DNA of 64,000 bases from JARFPW01 sp035464655 (GTDB taxonomy: Bacteria > Gemmatimonadota > Gemmatimonadetes > Palauibacterales > Palauibacteraceae): assembly GCA_035464655.1 (NCBI GenBank), contig DATHRZ010000032.1, positions 1-64,000 of the forward strand, given 5' to 3'. A program made the position numbers and the translations under genes. Below, piece after piece: positions 1 through 8,253 of the stretch (the stretch's first letter is position 1; every line of letters begins with the position of its first letter). The notes below the pieces were generated by a model. That model was not told where the DNA came from, searched no databases, and saw nothing but the letters and a program-made list of their open reading frames with translations.

Positions 1-459
1 GAGCTGGCCGACCTCGAGCCCCGTATTGAACGCGAACAGAGGCAGCAGGATGCTCTCTTCGCCACCGAGCGCGGCGCGCAGAAATGACGAGAAGCCGAGC
101 CCGTGGACGAGCCCGAAGCCGGCGGCGAGGCCGTAGCGCAGCCGGTCCCCTCGCCCGCCCCGTGCCGATGGCGCCCCCGAGGGTTTCCAGGTCGCCGCGT
201 TGAGGACGCACGTCGCGATGATCGTCAGCGGAATCAGGACTTCGACGAGCGTCGATCCGACGCTGACGACGCGCAGGGTCGCGAGGGCGAGCGTGAGGGA
301 GTGGCCCAGCGTGAAGGCCGTCACCAGCCAGAACAGGTGTTTCGGCCGATCGATGTCCGTGGCGGTCAGGACGGCCACGAACAGGACGTGATCCAGCCCG
401 CCGGGATCGGTGATGTGCTCGAACCCGAGCTGCAGGTAGACCAGGAACTCTGAAAGCAT
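1..459 (-). CDS. HupE/UreJ-family membrane protein, truncated by window edge
   Basis: The minus strand is open from an ATG at 459 through base 1 without a stop (153 codons), so the C-terminus lies outside the window. Visible family motifs are the N-terminal FEHITDPGGLDHVLF segment, AFTLGHSLTLAL, and a later GLVHGLGFS followed by AFNTGLEVGQL, each in a hydrophobic segment. HupE/UreJ proteins are small polytopic membrane proteins linked to nickel or cobalt supply for hydrogenase and urease, but many members, including lone copies like this one, have no proven substrate. A GGGAG lies about 13 bases ahead of the start. Family assignment is firm; the transported ion is unknown. Confidence 0.8.
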   Translation of the reverse strand, partial: MLSEFLVYLQLGFEHITDPGGLDHVLFVAVLTATDIDRPKHLFWLVTAFTLGHSLTLALATLRVVSVGSTLVEVLIPLTIIATCVLNAATWKPSGAPSARGGRGDRLRYGLAAGFGLVHGLGFSSFLRAALGGEESILLPLFAFNTGLEVGQL

Positions 460-543
460 GCAAGCCGTATCGCTCCCTCCCGTCGACGACGAACGTACGC
501 GCGAAAGCGCTGCCGGGGGGGATTCGGATACTGCGACCTGCAT

Positions 544-560
544 CGGAAGAACACCTTCCG
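544..560. other. Small inverted repeat between hupE-like gene and lipoprotein gene
   Basis: CGGAAG, a 5-base loop and CTTCCG form a 6-bp stem just past the stop of the lipoprotein gene at 596-1096. There is no T-run on either strand, so it could be a weak terminator or chance. The rest of 460-595 shows nothing recognisable. Confidence 0.3.
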
Positions 561-595
561 AACACAGAGTGTTGCGCGGCTACTCGTCGCTGCGG

Positions 596-1096
596 TCAGC
601 TACCCAGGGCACTGAATCCATCGGCGTGAATGCGCCAGGCGCCCGACGCATCGCGCTTCCAGATCACGATGAACTTCCCGCTGCTCCCCGGCCCGTCGGC
701 GGGGGCATCCGGACGTCGGATCGTGTAGATGCCGATGTCGTAAGCGAGGTCGCCGTCGGTCGCACGGTCTCGAATGTCGAAGGAGATCGCGGGACCGGGC
801 TCGCCGCGCTCTGCGATCGGCCCGAGGAAGCTCTCGAACTGGCCCCGGAACGCGTCCTGACCCTCGAGAATCGGTGCGTTCGGCGGCAGGTAGTAACCGT
901 CTCGCGCGTAGACGGAGTCCATCAGCAGGTCGACGTCGGCGTCGGCATACGCGCGCGTGAACATGGCGTAGACGGAATCGAGTTCGGCGGTCACGGCCGA
1001 ATGGTCCGGACTGGCCGGAACACAGGCGAGGACGCCGAGGGTACCCGCAAGGAACGGAGTGGAAGAGGCCCGTTTCCATCCGCGAATCCGCAACAT
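596..1096 (-). CDS. SnoaL/NTF2-like (DUF4440-type) lipoprotein
   Basis: A 166-residue protein with a lipoprotein signal: basic start, hydrophobic stretch, then LGVLAC with Cys25 as the lipidation site. The mature part (about 38-163) reads as an NTF2/SnoaL-like cone domain, with the typical helix 'YAMFTRAYADADVDLLMDSVYARDGYYLPPN'-type pattern (acidic helix, then an aromatic turn) and a closing strand FIVIWKRDASGAWRIHADGF. Such domains bind small ligands or act in steroid/polyketide-like chemistry; secreted versions are mostly uncharacterised. The start is supported by AAGGAG seven bases upstream. Exact function unknown. Confidence 0.72.
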   Translation of the reverse strand: MLRIRGWKRASSTPFLAGTLGVLACVPASPDHSAVTAELDSVYAMFTRAYADADVDLLMDSVYARDGYYLPPNAPILEGQDAFRGQFESFLGPIAERGEPGPAISFDIRDRATDGDLAYDIGIYTIRRPDAPADGPGSSGKFIVIWKRDASGAWRIHADGFSALGS

Positions 1097-1192
1097 CGGT
1101 GCTCCTTACCGGTCCCTATATCCTTCCCTGACCCCTCGGCGAGAAGAACCGGACGAGCCTCCGACGCAAGGCCCGTCCGGCCTTCGAACGGC

Positions 1193-1768
1193 TCAATCCT
1201 CGGTGGTGGCCTCCTGCATGGGCAGCAATTCGACGCCCTGGATCAGGGCCGCCAGCTTCTGCGACTCCTCCACGCCGAACGTGTCGGAACCGGCCAAATC
1301 CTGCGCGCGTCGTACGTGCTCGCGCCGGACCGCCGGGAAGCCCTCCCAGATGGCAATGAAGGCGGCGTCTACGTGACGGAAGGCGGCGGAGACGATGTCG
1401 CCGGTAGCCTCGGCGACCTCGGCGGCTCGCTCCATGGACCTCCGGGCGTTCGGGTAGTCTCGACCGTAGAAGTAGAGCCGGCTGGCCAGATCGTACGCCT
1501 CGTAGGACCTGGCGTCGTTGGCCGGCATCGCATCGGCCGCCTCTGCGTACAGCCGGGCCGCTTCGTTCCATTCGCCCTGTTCGTACAGGGCCCGAGCCTC
1601 CTCGTTGAGCGGCGTCGCCTCCGACAGAACGACGGTCAACGACGGGAGCTGGTACATCGGTCGTTGGGCACCCTCGACGGGCATGTCGCGTGCCTGACCG
1701 GCGGCCAGCGCCGGAGCGAGCAGCGCGAAGGTCGAGAGGGACGCGAGGGAACGCAGGCTTCTCTTCAT
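1193..1768 (-). CDS. Secreted TPR-like protein of unknown function
   Basis: I place the start at the ATG at 1768 because AGGAGG sits seven bases upstream and a clear signal peptide follows (MKRSLRSLASLSTFALLAPALAAGQA, cleavage near residue 25). The 191-residue product has repeated helical pairs rich in Ala, Glu and Tyr (residues about 50-150, for example ALYEQGEWNEAARLYAEAADAM), which resemble tetratricopeptide repeats. It is probably periplasmic and mediates protein contacts. No catalytic motif is visible. It is separate from the marC gene, which runs the other way. Confidence 0.65.
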   Translation of the reverse strand: MKRSLRSLASLSTFALLAPALAAGQARDMPVEGAQRPMYQLPSLTVVLSEATPLNEEARALYEQGEWNEAARLYAEAADAMPANDARSYEAYDLASRLYFYGRDYPNARRSMERAAEVAEATGDIVSAAFRHVDAAFIAIWEGFPAVRREHVRRAQDLAGSDTFGVEESQKLAALIQGVELLPMQEATTED

Positions 1769-1803
1769 GACCAACCTCCTGACAAAGAAAACACGAACCG
1801 GAA

Positions 1804-1950
1804 GATACCTTCCGGCCACTGCATCCAGCGGTGGGCCGAATGGCCCCTGAGGAATCGCAGTATCGTCTTCGCGATCGCGGGTGCGCAAGACCCGTCGGGC
1901 GTCCGCCGCCGCATTTGCTGCGCTCCGCCTCCTCGATACCTTCCGGCCAC
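1804..1950. repeat. 16-bp direct repeat in the divergent TPR/marC interval
   Basis: GATACCTTCCGGCCAC occurs at 1804-1819 and again at 1935-1950, both on the plus strand, in the 231-base gap between the TPR-like gene and marC. The second copy directly precedes the hairpin at 1951-1974. It may be a pair of regulator sites or a local duplication. Confidence 0.55.
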
Positions 1951-1974
1951 GCTATCGGTACGCGGACCGATAGC
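1951..1974. promoter_or_regulatory. Perfect 9-bp inverted repeat upstream of marC
   Basis: GCTATCGGT, six bases ACGCGG, then ACCGATAGC form a perfect dyad ending 25 bases before the marC start. There is no T-run after it, so an operator or a leader hairpin is more likely than a terminator. Confidence 0.5.
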
Positions 1975-1999
1975 GGATTTCCTTACGAGGCGTAACATC

Positions 2000-2632
2000 G
2001 TGGACTGGACCTTCCTCATCAAGACGGGCATCAGCCTGCTCGCCATCCTGAACCCGCTGGGGGCAATCCCCCTGTTTCTCGGCCTGACCGAGGGAATGGA
2101 TTCGTCGGGTCGTCGCAGAACGGGACGATCGGCCTCGTTGGCCGTAGCGACGGTGCTCGTAGTAGCTGTGTGGTTCGGCGAAGACATTCTCGAGGTTTTC
2201 GGGGTGCGAATCGCCTCGTTTCAGATCGGCGGCGGGGTGCTCGCCCTCCTCATGGCCATCGACATGCTCCAGGCGCGGCTGAGTCCGGCCAAGCAGACGC
2301 GGGAAGAGGCGCGCGAAGCCGGGAGCCGTGAGAGCGTCGGCGTGGTCCCGCTCGGCATTCCCCTGCTCGCCGGGCCGGGCTCGATCAGCCTGGCGATCGT
2401 AGGCGCCGAGCAGGCGCCCGGCATGTCCGAGACGATCGGGCTGACCGTGGCGGTCGTACTGCTCGGCCTGGTCACATGGGCCGTGCTGCGTGCGGCAGAA
2501 CCGATCGGGCGCGTGCTCGGACGAACGGGCATCAACATCATCACCCGCCTCATGGGGCTGGTGTTGGCCGCCATCGCCATCGAGTTCATCGCTACGGGAA
2601 TGGCCTCGCTGTTCCCCGGCCTGCTCGGCTAA
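2000..2632 (+). CDS. marC: MarC-family integral membrane protein
   Basis: A 210-residue polytopic protein with the MarC family signature near the N-terminus (AILNPLGAIPLFLGLT, residues about 14-29) and hydrophobic segments at roughly 5-27, 45-65, 72-90, 110-135, 145-165 and 180-207. MarC proteins (formerly thought to give multiple antibiotic resistance) are conserved inner-membrane proteins with no settled function. The frame stays open far upstream, but homology begins at the GTG at 2000, with GAGG about nine bases before it, so I use that start. It stands alone on the plus strand and converges on the anti-sigma gene. Confidence 0.85.
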   Translation: MDWTFLIKTGISLLAILNPLGAIPLFLGLTEGMDSSGRRRTGRSASLAVATVLVVAVWFGEDILEVFGVRIASFQIGGGVLALLMAIDMLQARLSPAKQTREEAREAGSRESVGVVPLGIPLLAGPGSISLAIVGAEQAPGMSETIGLTVAVVLLGLVTWAVLRAAEPIGRVLGRTGINIITRLMGLVLAAIAIEFIATGMASLFPGLLG

Positions 2633-2644
2633 GCGCTGTCCACG

Positions 2645-3628
2645 CTACGGACAGTCCACGGTCTCGAGTTCGGCATCGCCACGCACACCGTTCGCCGCCT
2701 CGACAAGGACCAGTTCACGCCACCCTTCACCGTCGGTCACCCTGAGGCGCAGCGAGTCGGCTCCCGTACGCTCCCAGAAGCCGACCAGCGGCCGCCCGTC
2801 GAGCCGCAGGGTCGCGGTGCCGTCAGGGGCGAGGCGTAGCGTCTCGGGTTTTCCTGCGGCCGCCGCCCGACCGTCACCCGCGGCCGGAGAGGCCTCGTAA
2901 CACCGGGCGCCACTGGTCGCACGGGAGGCGGCCGCGAGCGGTGCGATTTCCTGCACGCGAATCGCGTCGTCCGCGCCGAACTCGCTGGGCTCCGCTTCCG
3001 CGGCGGCGTCCGTTATCGGCTGCGCCTTATCCTGAAGGCCCTCGTCCTCAGGCCGCGCCTCCTGGCGCGGCTCCGCCTCCGCCTCCGCCTCGGGAGCTGC
3101 CGCCGCCGCGGCGGCATCCCGCCGGGCCCGCGCCTCTCGCGCCCTGCCGTCCTCGCGAGCGTCCTCCAGGTCCGCACCCTCTCCCCGCCCCGTCCGGCCC
3201 ATGGGCGCCTCCTGTTCGGTGGCTACCTCCGGGGCGTCGAAACCCTGCTCGACCACCAGCTGGCGGCCGATCCAGCCGGCGCCGACCGCGATCACCAGGC
3301 TGGCCGCCCAGCCGAGCCTGGCGGGCGTCCGCCACCAGGCGGCCCCCGTCCCCGCGGAAGACTTCCGACCCGACGCGGGCTCGGCCCGACGCAACCGCGC
3401 CCGGTCGACGAGTTCGTCGAACGCTGGCCGCCCCGCCGGCGCCGCGGGGCCGGCGGCGGCGAGCAGGTCGCGCGCCGCGCCGCGCAGATCGGCGGCCTCG
3501 TCCCGTCGACGTCGGCAATCTTCGCACACCTCGAGGTGCGCCTCGGCCTCCGCCCACTGAAGCTGCTCGTCGGGACCGAGGGCCCCGTCGAGTTGGGCAT
3601 GCAGCAGCCCCTCATTGATGTGCGGCAT
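2645..3628 (-). CDS. Zinc-finger anti-sigma factor, membrane-anchored
   Basis: A 327-residue partner of the ECF sigma gene directly upstream, overlapping it by 17 bases. The N-terminal zf-HC2 zinc-binding module is visible as HLEVCEDC (His31, Cys35, Cys38), followed by one membrane segment at about 106-124. The periplasmic part has an Ala/Glu/Arg-rich low-complexity linker (about 150-220) and a C-terminal domain ending LRLRVTDGEGWRELVLVE. By family knowledge it holds the sigma factor at the membrane until a signal releases it. The signal is not evident from the sequence. Confidence 0.85.
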   Translation of the reverse strand: MPHINEGLLHAQLDGALGPDEQLQWAEAEAHLEVCEDCRRRRDEAADLRGAARDLLAAAGPAAPAGRPAFDELVDRARLRRAEPASGRKSSAGTGAAWWRTPARLGWAASLVIAVGAGWIGRQLVVEQGFDAPEVATEQEAPMGRTGRGEGADLEDAREDGRAREARARRDAAAAAAAPEAEAEAEPRQEARPEDEGLQDKAQPITDAAAEAEPSEFGADDAIRVQEIAPLAAASRATSGARCYEASPAAGDGRAAAAGKPETLRLAPDGTATLRLDGRPLVGFWERTGADSLRLRVTDGEGWRELVLVEAANGVRGDAELETVDCP

Positions 3629-4127
3629 CGGGTCCCTCCGTTCCCTCGGCGTGCGCCTCGACCAGTCGGCGACGTGCGCGGCCGAGCGTCGTCCCGATCG
3701 CCCCGGGCGCCAGGCCCGTCTCCGCGGCGATCTCGGTATAACTCAGGCCGGCGTCCCACAGCAGCAGGATCTCCCGGTCGCGCTCCGATAGCCGATCCAG
3801 AGCCATTCGAACGGCCGCGCGTCGTCGGTCCATCTCGAGGTCCTCCGTAGTCGTCGGCTCCTCCACCTCGTCCGCCCGGCTTCCCGTCACGATTCGCAGA
3901 TGGTGGCGGCGGCGACCCGCGGCTCGTGCCTCATCGCGGGCGAGGTTCCCGGCGACGGTGAACAGCCAGCCCCGTGGATTGTCGATCTCCACATCGCTCG
4001 ACAGGGCCCGAACGAACGCCTCCTGGGCCAGGTCGCGGGCGCGCTCCGGATCCCACACCTTTCGGTCGAGATACCGGACGAGATCGTCCCAACTCGTGGC
4101 GTAGATCTCTTCCCAGTCGACAGCCAC
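3612..4127 (-). CDS. ECF-family RNA polymerase sigma factor
   Basis: The 171-residue protein has sigma region 2 (about 8-70, with DLAQEAFVRAL and PRGWLFTVAGNLARDE) and region 4 (about 105-157, with helix-turn-helix LSYTEIAAETGLAPGAIGTTLGRARRRL). It lacks regions 1 and 3, as ECF sigmas do. The GTG start at 4127 directly abuts the rdgB stop, and its own end overlaps the anti-sigma gene, so sigma and anti-sigma are made together as the last two genes of the operon that begins near 9398. Target promoters cannot be deduced here. Confidence 0.9.
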   Translation of the reverse strand: MAVDWEEIYATSWDDLVRYLDRKVWDPERARDLAQEAFVRALSSDVEIDNPRGWLFTVAGNLARDEARAAGRRRHHLRIVTGSRADEVEEPTTTEDLEMDRRRAAVRMALDRLSERDREILLLWDAGLSYTEIAAETGLAPGAIGTTLGRARRRLVEAHAEGTEGPDAAHQ

Positions 4128-4793
4128 TCAGTCCCCCGTCACTTCCGATGACGAACGGGGGGCCAGGACTTGCACACGCGGGCTCAGCCAGGGACGCACT
4201 GCCCGCACGGCCGCCGCCCGGTGGCTGCGCTCCGCCTTCGCCGCGGGCCGGAGTTCGCCGAACGTCCGGCCGAGTTCGGGAACGAGGAACAGCGGGTCGT
4301 AACCGAAGCCTCCATCCCCCCGCGGCCCGACGGCGATGCGCCCCTCGCAGCGGCCGAACACGACCACCCGGAAGCGTTCGTCGATGTACGCGAGCGCGCA
4401 GCGGTAGTGCGCGCCGCGCTCGGCGTCGGGCCTGTCGCCCAGTGCTTCTACGAGGTGCCGGTTGTTGGCGGCATCCTGTCCATCGGGCCCGACCTCGTCG
4501 GGCGGCGCGAAGCGCCGCGACCAGACGCCGGGCGCGCCGCCCAGGGCGTCGACGCACAGGCCCGAGTCGTCGGACATCGTGGGAAGCCCCGATCGCGCGT
4601 GAAACCACGCCGCCTTGGCGAGGGCGTTCGCCTCGAACGTCGCCCAGCGCTCGATCTGCTCTTCGGCCGGATCGGCGGCGAGGCCGACGTCGTCGGGCGC
4701 GACTACGCGGATGGGCAGGTCGGACAGGAGGTCACGAATCTCCGTCAGCTTGTGCCGGTTCCGGCTGGCCAGCAGAACGTCGCGCGCACTCAT
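4128..4793 (-). CDS. rdgB: RdgB/HAM1 non-canonical purine NTP pyrophosphatase
   Basis: Hydrolyses dITP, ITP and XTP to the monophosphates, keeping damaged purines out of DNA and RNA. The N-terminal substrate loop LLASRNRHKLTEI (7-19), the metal-binding SDDSGLCVDALGGAPGVWS (about 74-92) and GGFGYDPLF are all present. At 221 residues it is about 20 longer than typical RdgB because of a C-terminal tail. It lies 13 bases after ctaB and abuts the sigma gene, in the same transcription unit. Confidence 0.92.
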   Translation of the reverse strand: MSARDVLLASRNRHKLTEIRDLLSDLPIRVVAPDDVGLAADPAEEQIERWATFEANALAKAAWFHARSGLPTMSDDSGLCVDALGGAPGVWSRRFAPPDEVGPDGQDAANNRHLVEALGDRPDAERGAHYRCALAYIDERFRVVVFGRCEGRIAVGPRGDGGFGYDPLFLVPELGRTFGELRPAAKAERSHRAAAVRAVRPWLSPRVQVLAPRSSSEVTGD

Positions 4794-4806
4794 TCGCGCC
4801 GAGCGC

Positions 4807-5781
4807 TCAGGAAGGATGTCGTGGAACGGCCGCCGTCGACGTCACCTGCCCGGCCGCCGTGTCCGGTGGTGGGCCGGGATAGGGCCCACGATCGACACTC
4901 AGGGCGAGAAGCAGAACCGGCAGATAGACGAGAGAGACGCGAAACAGGCCGCGCGCCGAGCGCACGTCCGCCCGCACCCAGAATCGGACGGCGGCCCAGC
5001 CGTAGGCGACGCCCATGACGAGCGCCACGATCAGGTAGGCCCATCCCGACAGCCCTATGGCGACCGGGAACAGGCTGGCCGGCAGAAGCGCTGAGGCATA
5101 GAGCACCGAGTGCACCCGCGTCTGCCGCGCGTCTGGGTCGTCCACCCCGAGCATCTTCAGGCCGCCGCGCTGGTAGTCGGCCCGGAACAGCCATGCAAGC
5201 GCCAGGAAGTGCGGAAGCTGCCAGAAGAACAGGATGCCGAACAGGGCCCACGCGCCCGGCCCGAGGTCGCCGCGCGCCGCCGTCCATCCTCCCATGATCG
5301 GCAACGCCCCCGGGATCGCGCCGACCAGGGTCGACAGCGACGACACACGCTTCAACGGTGTGTAGACCAACACGTAGCTCACCACCGACAGAGCGGCCAG
5401 CACCGCCGTCAGCGGATTGACGAGCAAGTAGAGAAACACCACGCCGGCGAGCGCGAGCAGGCCCGTGAAGATCCAGCCGGCGAGCGGCGATACCCGTCCC
5501 GCCGGGATCGGTCGGCGGCGCGTGCGCTCCATCCGGGCGTCAACGTCCCGCTCCCACACCTGGTTCATTCCGCTCGTGCCCGCGGCGACGAGGCCGATGC
5601 CGAGCATGGCCGTCAGCATCGCCTGTGCCCCCGGACGCCCGCCGGCGGCCAGGAAGAAGCCCGCCGCCGCCGTGATCAGCACCATCAGGGTGATTCGCGG
5701 CTTGGTCAGGGCCCACAGATCGCGCGGATGGTTCGGGGCCACCGAAGTGGAGGGGGCCATCGCCTCGGCCGCGCCGCTCAT
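4807..5781 (-). CDS. ctaB: Protoheme IX farnesyltransferase
   Basis: Converts protoheme to heme O for heme-copper oxidases. The 324-residue UbiA-family membrane protein carries the prenyl-diphosphate site NQVWERDVDARMERTRRRP (about 77-95) and a second conserved block YTPLKRVSSLSTLVGAIPGA. About nine membrane segments are visible. The frame extends upstream but homology and the 4-base ATGA overlap with rfaE2 fix the start at 5781. No other cytochrome oxidase gene lies in the window. Confidence 0.92.
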   Translation of the reverse strand: MSGAAEAMAPSTSVAPNHPRDLWALTKPRITLMVLITAAAGFFLAAGGRPGAQAMLTAMLGIGLVAAGTSGMNQVWERDVDARMERTRRRPIPAGRVSPLAGWIFTGLLALAGVVFLYLLVNPLTAVLAALSVVSYVLVYTPLKRVSSLSTLVGAIPGALPIMGGWTAARGDLGPGAWALFGILFFWQLPHFLALAWLFRADYQRGGLKMLGVDDPDARQTRVHSVLYASALLPASLFPVAIGLSGWAYLIVALVMGVAYGWAAVRFWVRADVRSARGLFRVSLVYLPVLLLALSVDRGPYPGPPPDTAAGQVTSTAAVPRHPS

Positions 5782-6251
5782 CCTGTCCCCCGGATGCGCG
5801 CCGCGATGTCGGTGGTCGAGCGCCCGCCGACCATTTCGACGAGCCGTACTTCCCCCCCGGCCGCGCGCACGGCTTCGGCCCCGACGACTTCCCTGCCCTC
5901 GTAGTCGGCACCCTTCACGAGCACGTCGGGAAGCAGCGCTTCGATCAGCGCCCCCGGCGTGTCTTCGTCGAACAGCGTCACCGCGTCTACGCAACGCAGC
6001 GCGGCCACGAGGCGGGCCCGGTCGGCTTCGGGTTGATACGGACGCTCGGGTCCCTTGAGCCGACGCGTCGAGGCGTCGCTGTTGATACCTACCACCAGTC
6101 GGTCACCGAGCGCGCGAGCCGCCTCGAGCGAGGCGACGTGGCCGACGTGCAGCAGGTCGAACACACCGTTCGTGAACACCAGGCGCTCGTCGCGCGGCCG
6201 CCCGAAGCGGCGCAACAGCACGGCGCGCGACACGACCCGGTTCCCGGTCAA
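5778..6251 (-). CDS. rfaE2: D-glycero-beta-D-manno-heptose 1-phosphate adenylyltransferase
   Basis: Transfers AMP from ATP to heptose 1-phosphate, giving ADP-heptose for the LPS inner core. The 157-residue nucleotidyltransferase has GVFDLLHVGH (29-38) with the HxGH catalytic pair, and a C-terminal GGRSTTDIAARIR motif equivalent to the family's ISTT-type loop. It is the stand-alone counterpart of the HldE C-terminal domain; the kinase half is a separate gene at 13075-14076. The start is a TTG forming a 4-base overlap with the antiporter stop; a GTG six codons in is the alternative. Confidence 0.9.
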   Translation of the reverse strand: MTGNRVVSRAVLLRRFGRPRDERLVFTNGVFDLLHVGHVASLEAARALGDRLVVGINSDASTRRLKGPERPYQPEADRARLVAALRCVDAVTLFDEDTPGALIEALLPDVLVKGADYEGREVVGAEAVRAAGGEVRLVEMVGGRSTTDIAARIRGTG

Positions 6252-7753
6252 TGTCGCGGCACTTCTACCCGCACCATTTCCTCGGGCGACGGGTCAGGCT
6301 TGCGTGCATAGAGGATCTTGAGAACCGGTGGAACCACGAAGGTCGACAGGATGACCATGATGAGGATCGCGCTGTACGTGGCCCCCGACAGGATACCCGC
6401 CGTCAGGCCGATGGCCGCGAAAATGAGTCCGACCTCGCCGCGCGGAACCATCCCGACGCCCACGAGCAGCTTCGAGGCATCCTTACGCCGCACGGCGACG
6501 CCAGCGAGCAGCTTCCCGATGATCGCGATCACGGTGAGGATCAACCCGACGATCAGGACGTTGAGGTCGAAGTCGGACGCCGTCGGGAGAAACAACCCCA
6601 CGTTGACCGGGGCGCCCACCGAGACGAAGAAGATCGGCGTGAACACGTCGGCCACCGGCTCGATGCGCTCGACCACGGCGTCGAACTGGTTGGTGCGCGA
6701 CAGCACGAGCCCGGCGGCGAAGGCGCCGATGATCAGGGCGGACCCCGCCAGGTCGGCCAGCGCCGCGATACCGAGCGCGAAGCAGAAGGCCGCGACCAGC
6801 AGCGATCCGCGCACCCGCATCTGGTTGACGAGGTTGAACAGGGCCGGGGCGAACCGGTTCCCGATCACCACGGCCAGCACCAGGAAGCCCACGGCGAACA
6901 GGAGCGTCTTCGAGACGTAGCCGAGGGTCACGGCCGCGCCCCCCGCCAGCCCCGACACGACCGCGAGGATCACGATGCCGAGCACGTCGTCGATCACGGC
7001 GGCGCCGATGATGATTCGCGCTTCGGGGGTATGCATGCGGTTCAGGTCCGACAGGACGCGCGCCGTGATCCCGACCGAGGTGGCCGTCAGAGTCGCACCC
7101 ACGAAGATCGCCACGACCCAGAACTCTATTCCGGGTGGATGCGCGCCGATCGAGGGGTTGAAGTAGTACCAGTAGCCGAAACCGAGCGCAAAAGGGAGGA
7201 ATACGCCGATCAGCGCGACCCCCGCCGCCGACTTGCCGACCCGTGTCATTTCCTTGAGGTCGGTTTCGAGGCCGATCTCGAACAGGAGGATGGCAACACC
7301 GATCTCGGCCAGCACGTGGATGATCTCATACATCGGCCCCGCTGCCGGGATGACCCCCAGCACGCTGCTTCCGAGAACGACGCCAGCGATGAGCTCGCCG
7401 AGTACGGCCGGCTGGCCGGAGCGCTCGGCGACCTCGCCGAACAACTTCCCCACGATGAGCATCGTGATGATGACGAGGAAGACCAGCGATATTCGCAGGT
7501 GATCGTCGTCCGCGTGCTCGCCGTCCTCCGCCCCCACATGCTCTTCCTGGGCATCGTCCGCCGCGACGCCGTCGGCGGGGGCCGGGACCTCCTGGGCCGC
7601 CGCACCCTCCGCGGCGACCTCGATGCCCGTGGGCGGGGGCGCCTCGCCCCCGGCCGGCGTCGGCACCGGCCCGCCGAGCAGGAACCACAGTCCTATGGCC
7701 AGGGCCGACCACCGGAACCACCCGCGCCGCCCTCTTCGACCGATCCTCACCAT
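6248..7753 (-). CDS. CPA2-type cation:proton antiporter
   Basis: The 501-residue protein has a Na+/H+ exchanger domain from about residue 85 to 480 with 12-13 membrane segments, including ALAGAAVIDDVLGIVIL-like TM5 with paired acidic residues (AAVIDDVLGIV) expected for ion binding. An unusual N-terminus precedes it: a hydrophobic stretch at about 13-32, a Pro/Ala-rich linker, then an acidic His-containing segment EEHVGAEDGEHADDDH. This may be a signal peptide plus a periplasmic sensor tail. The TrkA-type cytoplasmic domain is absent. K+ or Na+ specificity is not decidable. Confidence 0.85.
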   Translation of the reverse strand: MVRIGRRGRRGWFRWSALAIGLWFLLGGPVPTPAGGEAPPPTGIEVAAEGAAAQEVPAPADGVAADDAQEEHVGAEDGEHADDDHLRISLVFLVIITMLIVGKLFGEVAERSGQPAVLGELIAGVVLGSSVLGVIPAAGPMYEIIHVLAEIGVAILLFEIGLETDLKEMTRVGKSAAGVALIGVFLPFALGFGYWYYFNPSIGAHPPGIEFWVVAIFVGATLTATSVGITARVLSDLNRMHTPEARIIIGAAVIDDVLGIVILAVVSGLAGGAAVTLGYVSKTLLFAVGFLVLAVVIGNRFAPALFNLVNQMRVRGSLLVAAFCFALGIAALADLAGSALIIGAFAAGLVLSRTNQFDAVVERIEPVADVFTPIFFVSVGAPVNVGLFLPTASDFDLNVLIVGLILTVIAIIGKLLAGVAVRRKDASKLLVGVGMVPRGEVGLIFAAIGLTAGILSGATYSAILIMVILSTFVVPPVLKILYARKPDPSPEEMVRVEVPRH

Positions 7754-8253
7754 TGTGACTGCGCCCCGTCGATGATCTTCTGAATGAGATTCTCCAGCGC
7801 GACCTCCTGCCCCGCCTGTTCGGTCTCGGCATCGGGCGCGTACTCGCCCGTTCCGCTCACCCCACTACCCTCCCATACGATCTCGTTGCGTGTCAGGTCT
7901 ACGATCTCGACCCGGGCGCCGATCGTCACCCGCCGCTGAAACACGGTCGCCCCCACGTCCTCGACTCCGCTGTAGTTGATCGCCGAGTCGTCGTAGCGCA
8001 GGATTTCCGCCCGAATCTCGGCATCGGCGTTGTCGCGAGCGGCCAGTTGCACACCCAGGCGCCCGCGAACAGCGTCAGTGAGCTGCCGAGTGAACGGCTC
8101 GGTGAGGTCGAACTGCGCCGTCCGATTCTCGACGGGCAGGACGTAGATGGTACTGATGTGCGGCGGCAGGCCGCCACCCGTGAACGAGTAGCACCCCGCG
8201 GTGGCCAGCAACGATGCCACCGCGAGCACGAGGCGGCCGCGCTCAGCGTGCAT
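7747..8253 (-). CDS. lptE: LptE-like LPS assembly lipoprotein
   Basis: A 168-residue outer-membrane lipoprotein with signal ending LLATAGC (Cys21). The pattern after it, SFTGGGLPPHISTIYVLPVENRT then a long alpha/beta sandwich with alternating strands, matches the LptE (LPS-assembly) family, which plugs LptD during LPS insertion. The ATG at 8253 follows the stop region of the neighbouring lipoprotein gene (11-base overlap). No clear Shine-Dalgarno is present, so translational coupling is likely. LptD is not in this window. Confidence 0.75.
   Translation of the reverse strand: MHAERGRLVLAVASLLATAGCYSFTGGGLPPHISTIYVLPVENRTAQFDLTEPFTRQLTDAVRGRLGVQLAARDNADAEIRAEILRYDDSAINYSGVEDVGATVFQRRVTIGARVEIVDLTRNEIVWEGSGVSGTGEYAPDAETEQAGQEVALENLIQKIIDGAQSQW

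Noticed and set aside
458..1999. Open frame extending far upstream of MarC
   Set aside because: It is antisense to two signal-peptide-bearing genes, each with a good Shine-Dalgarno. MarC homology starts only near 2000.
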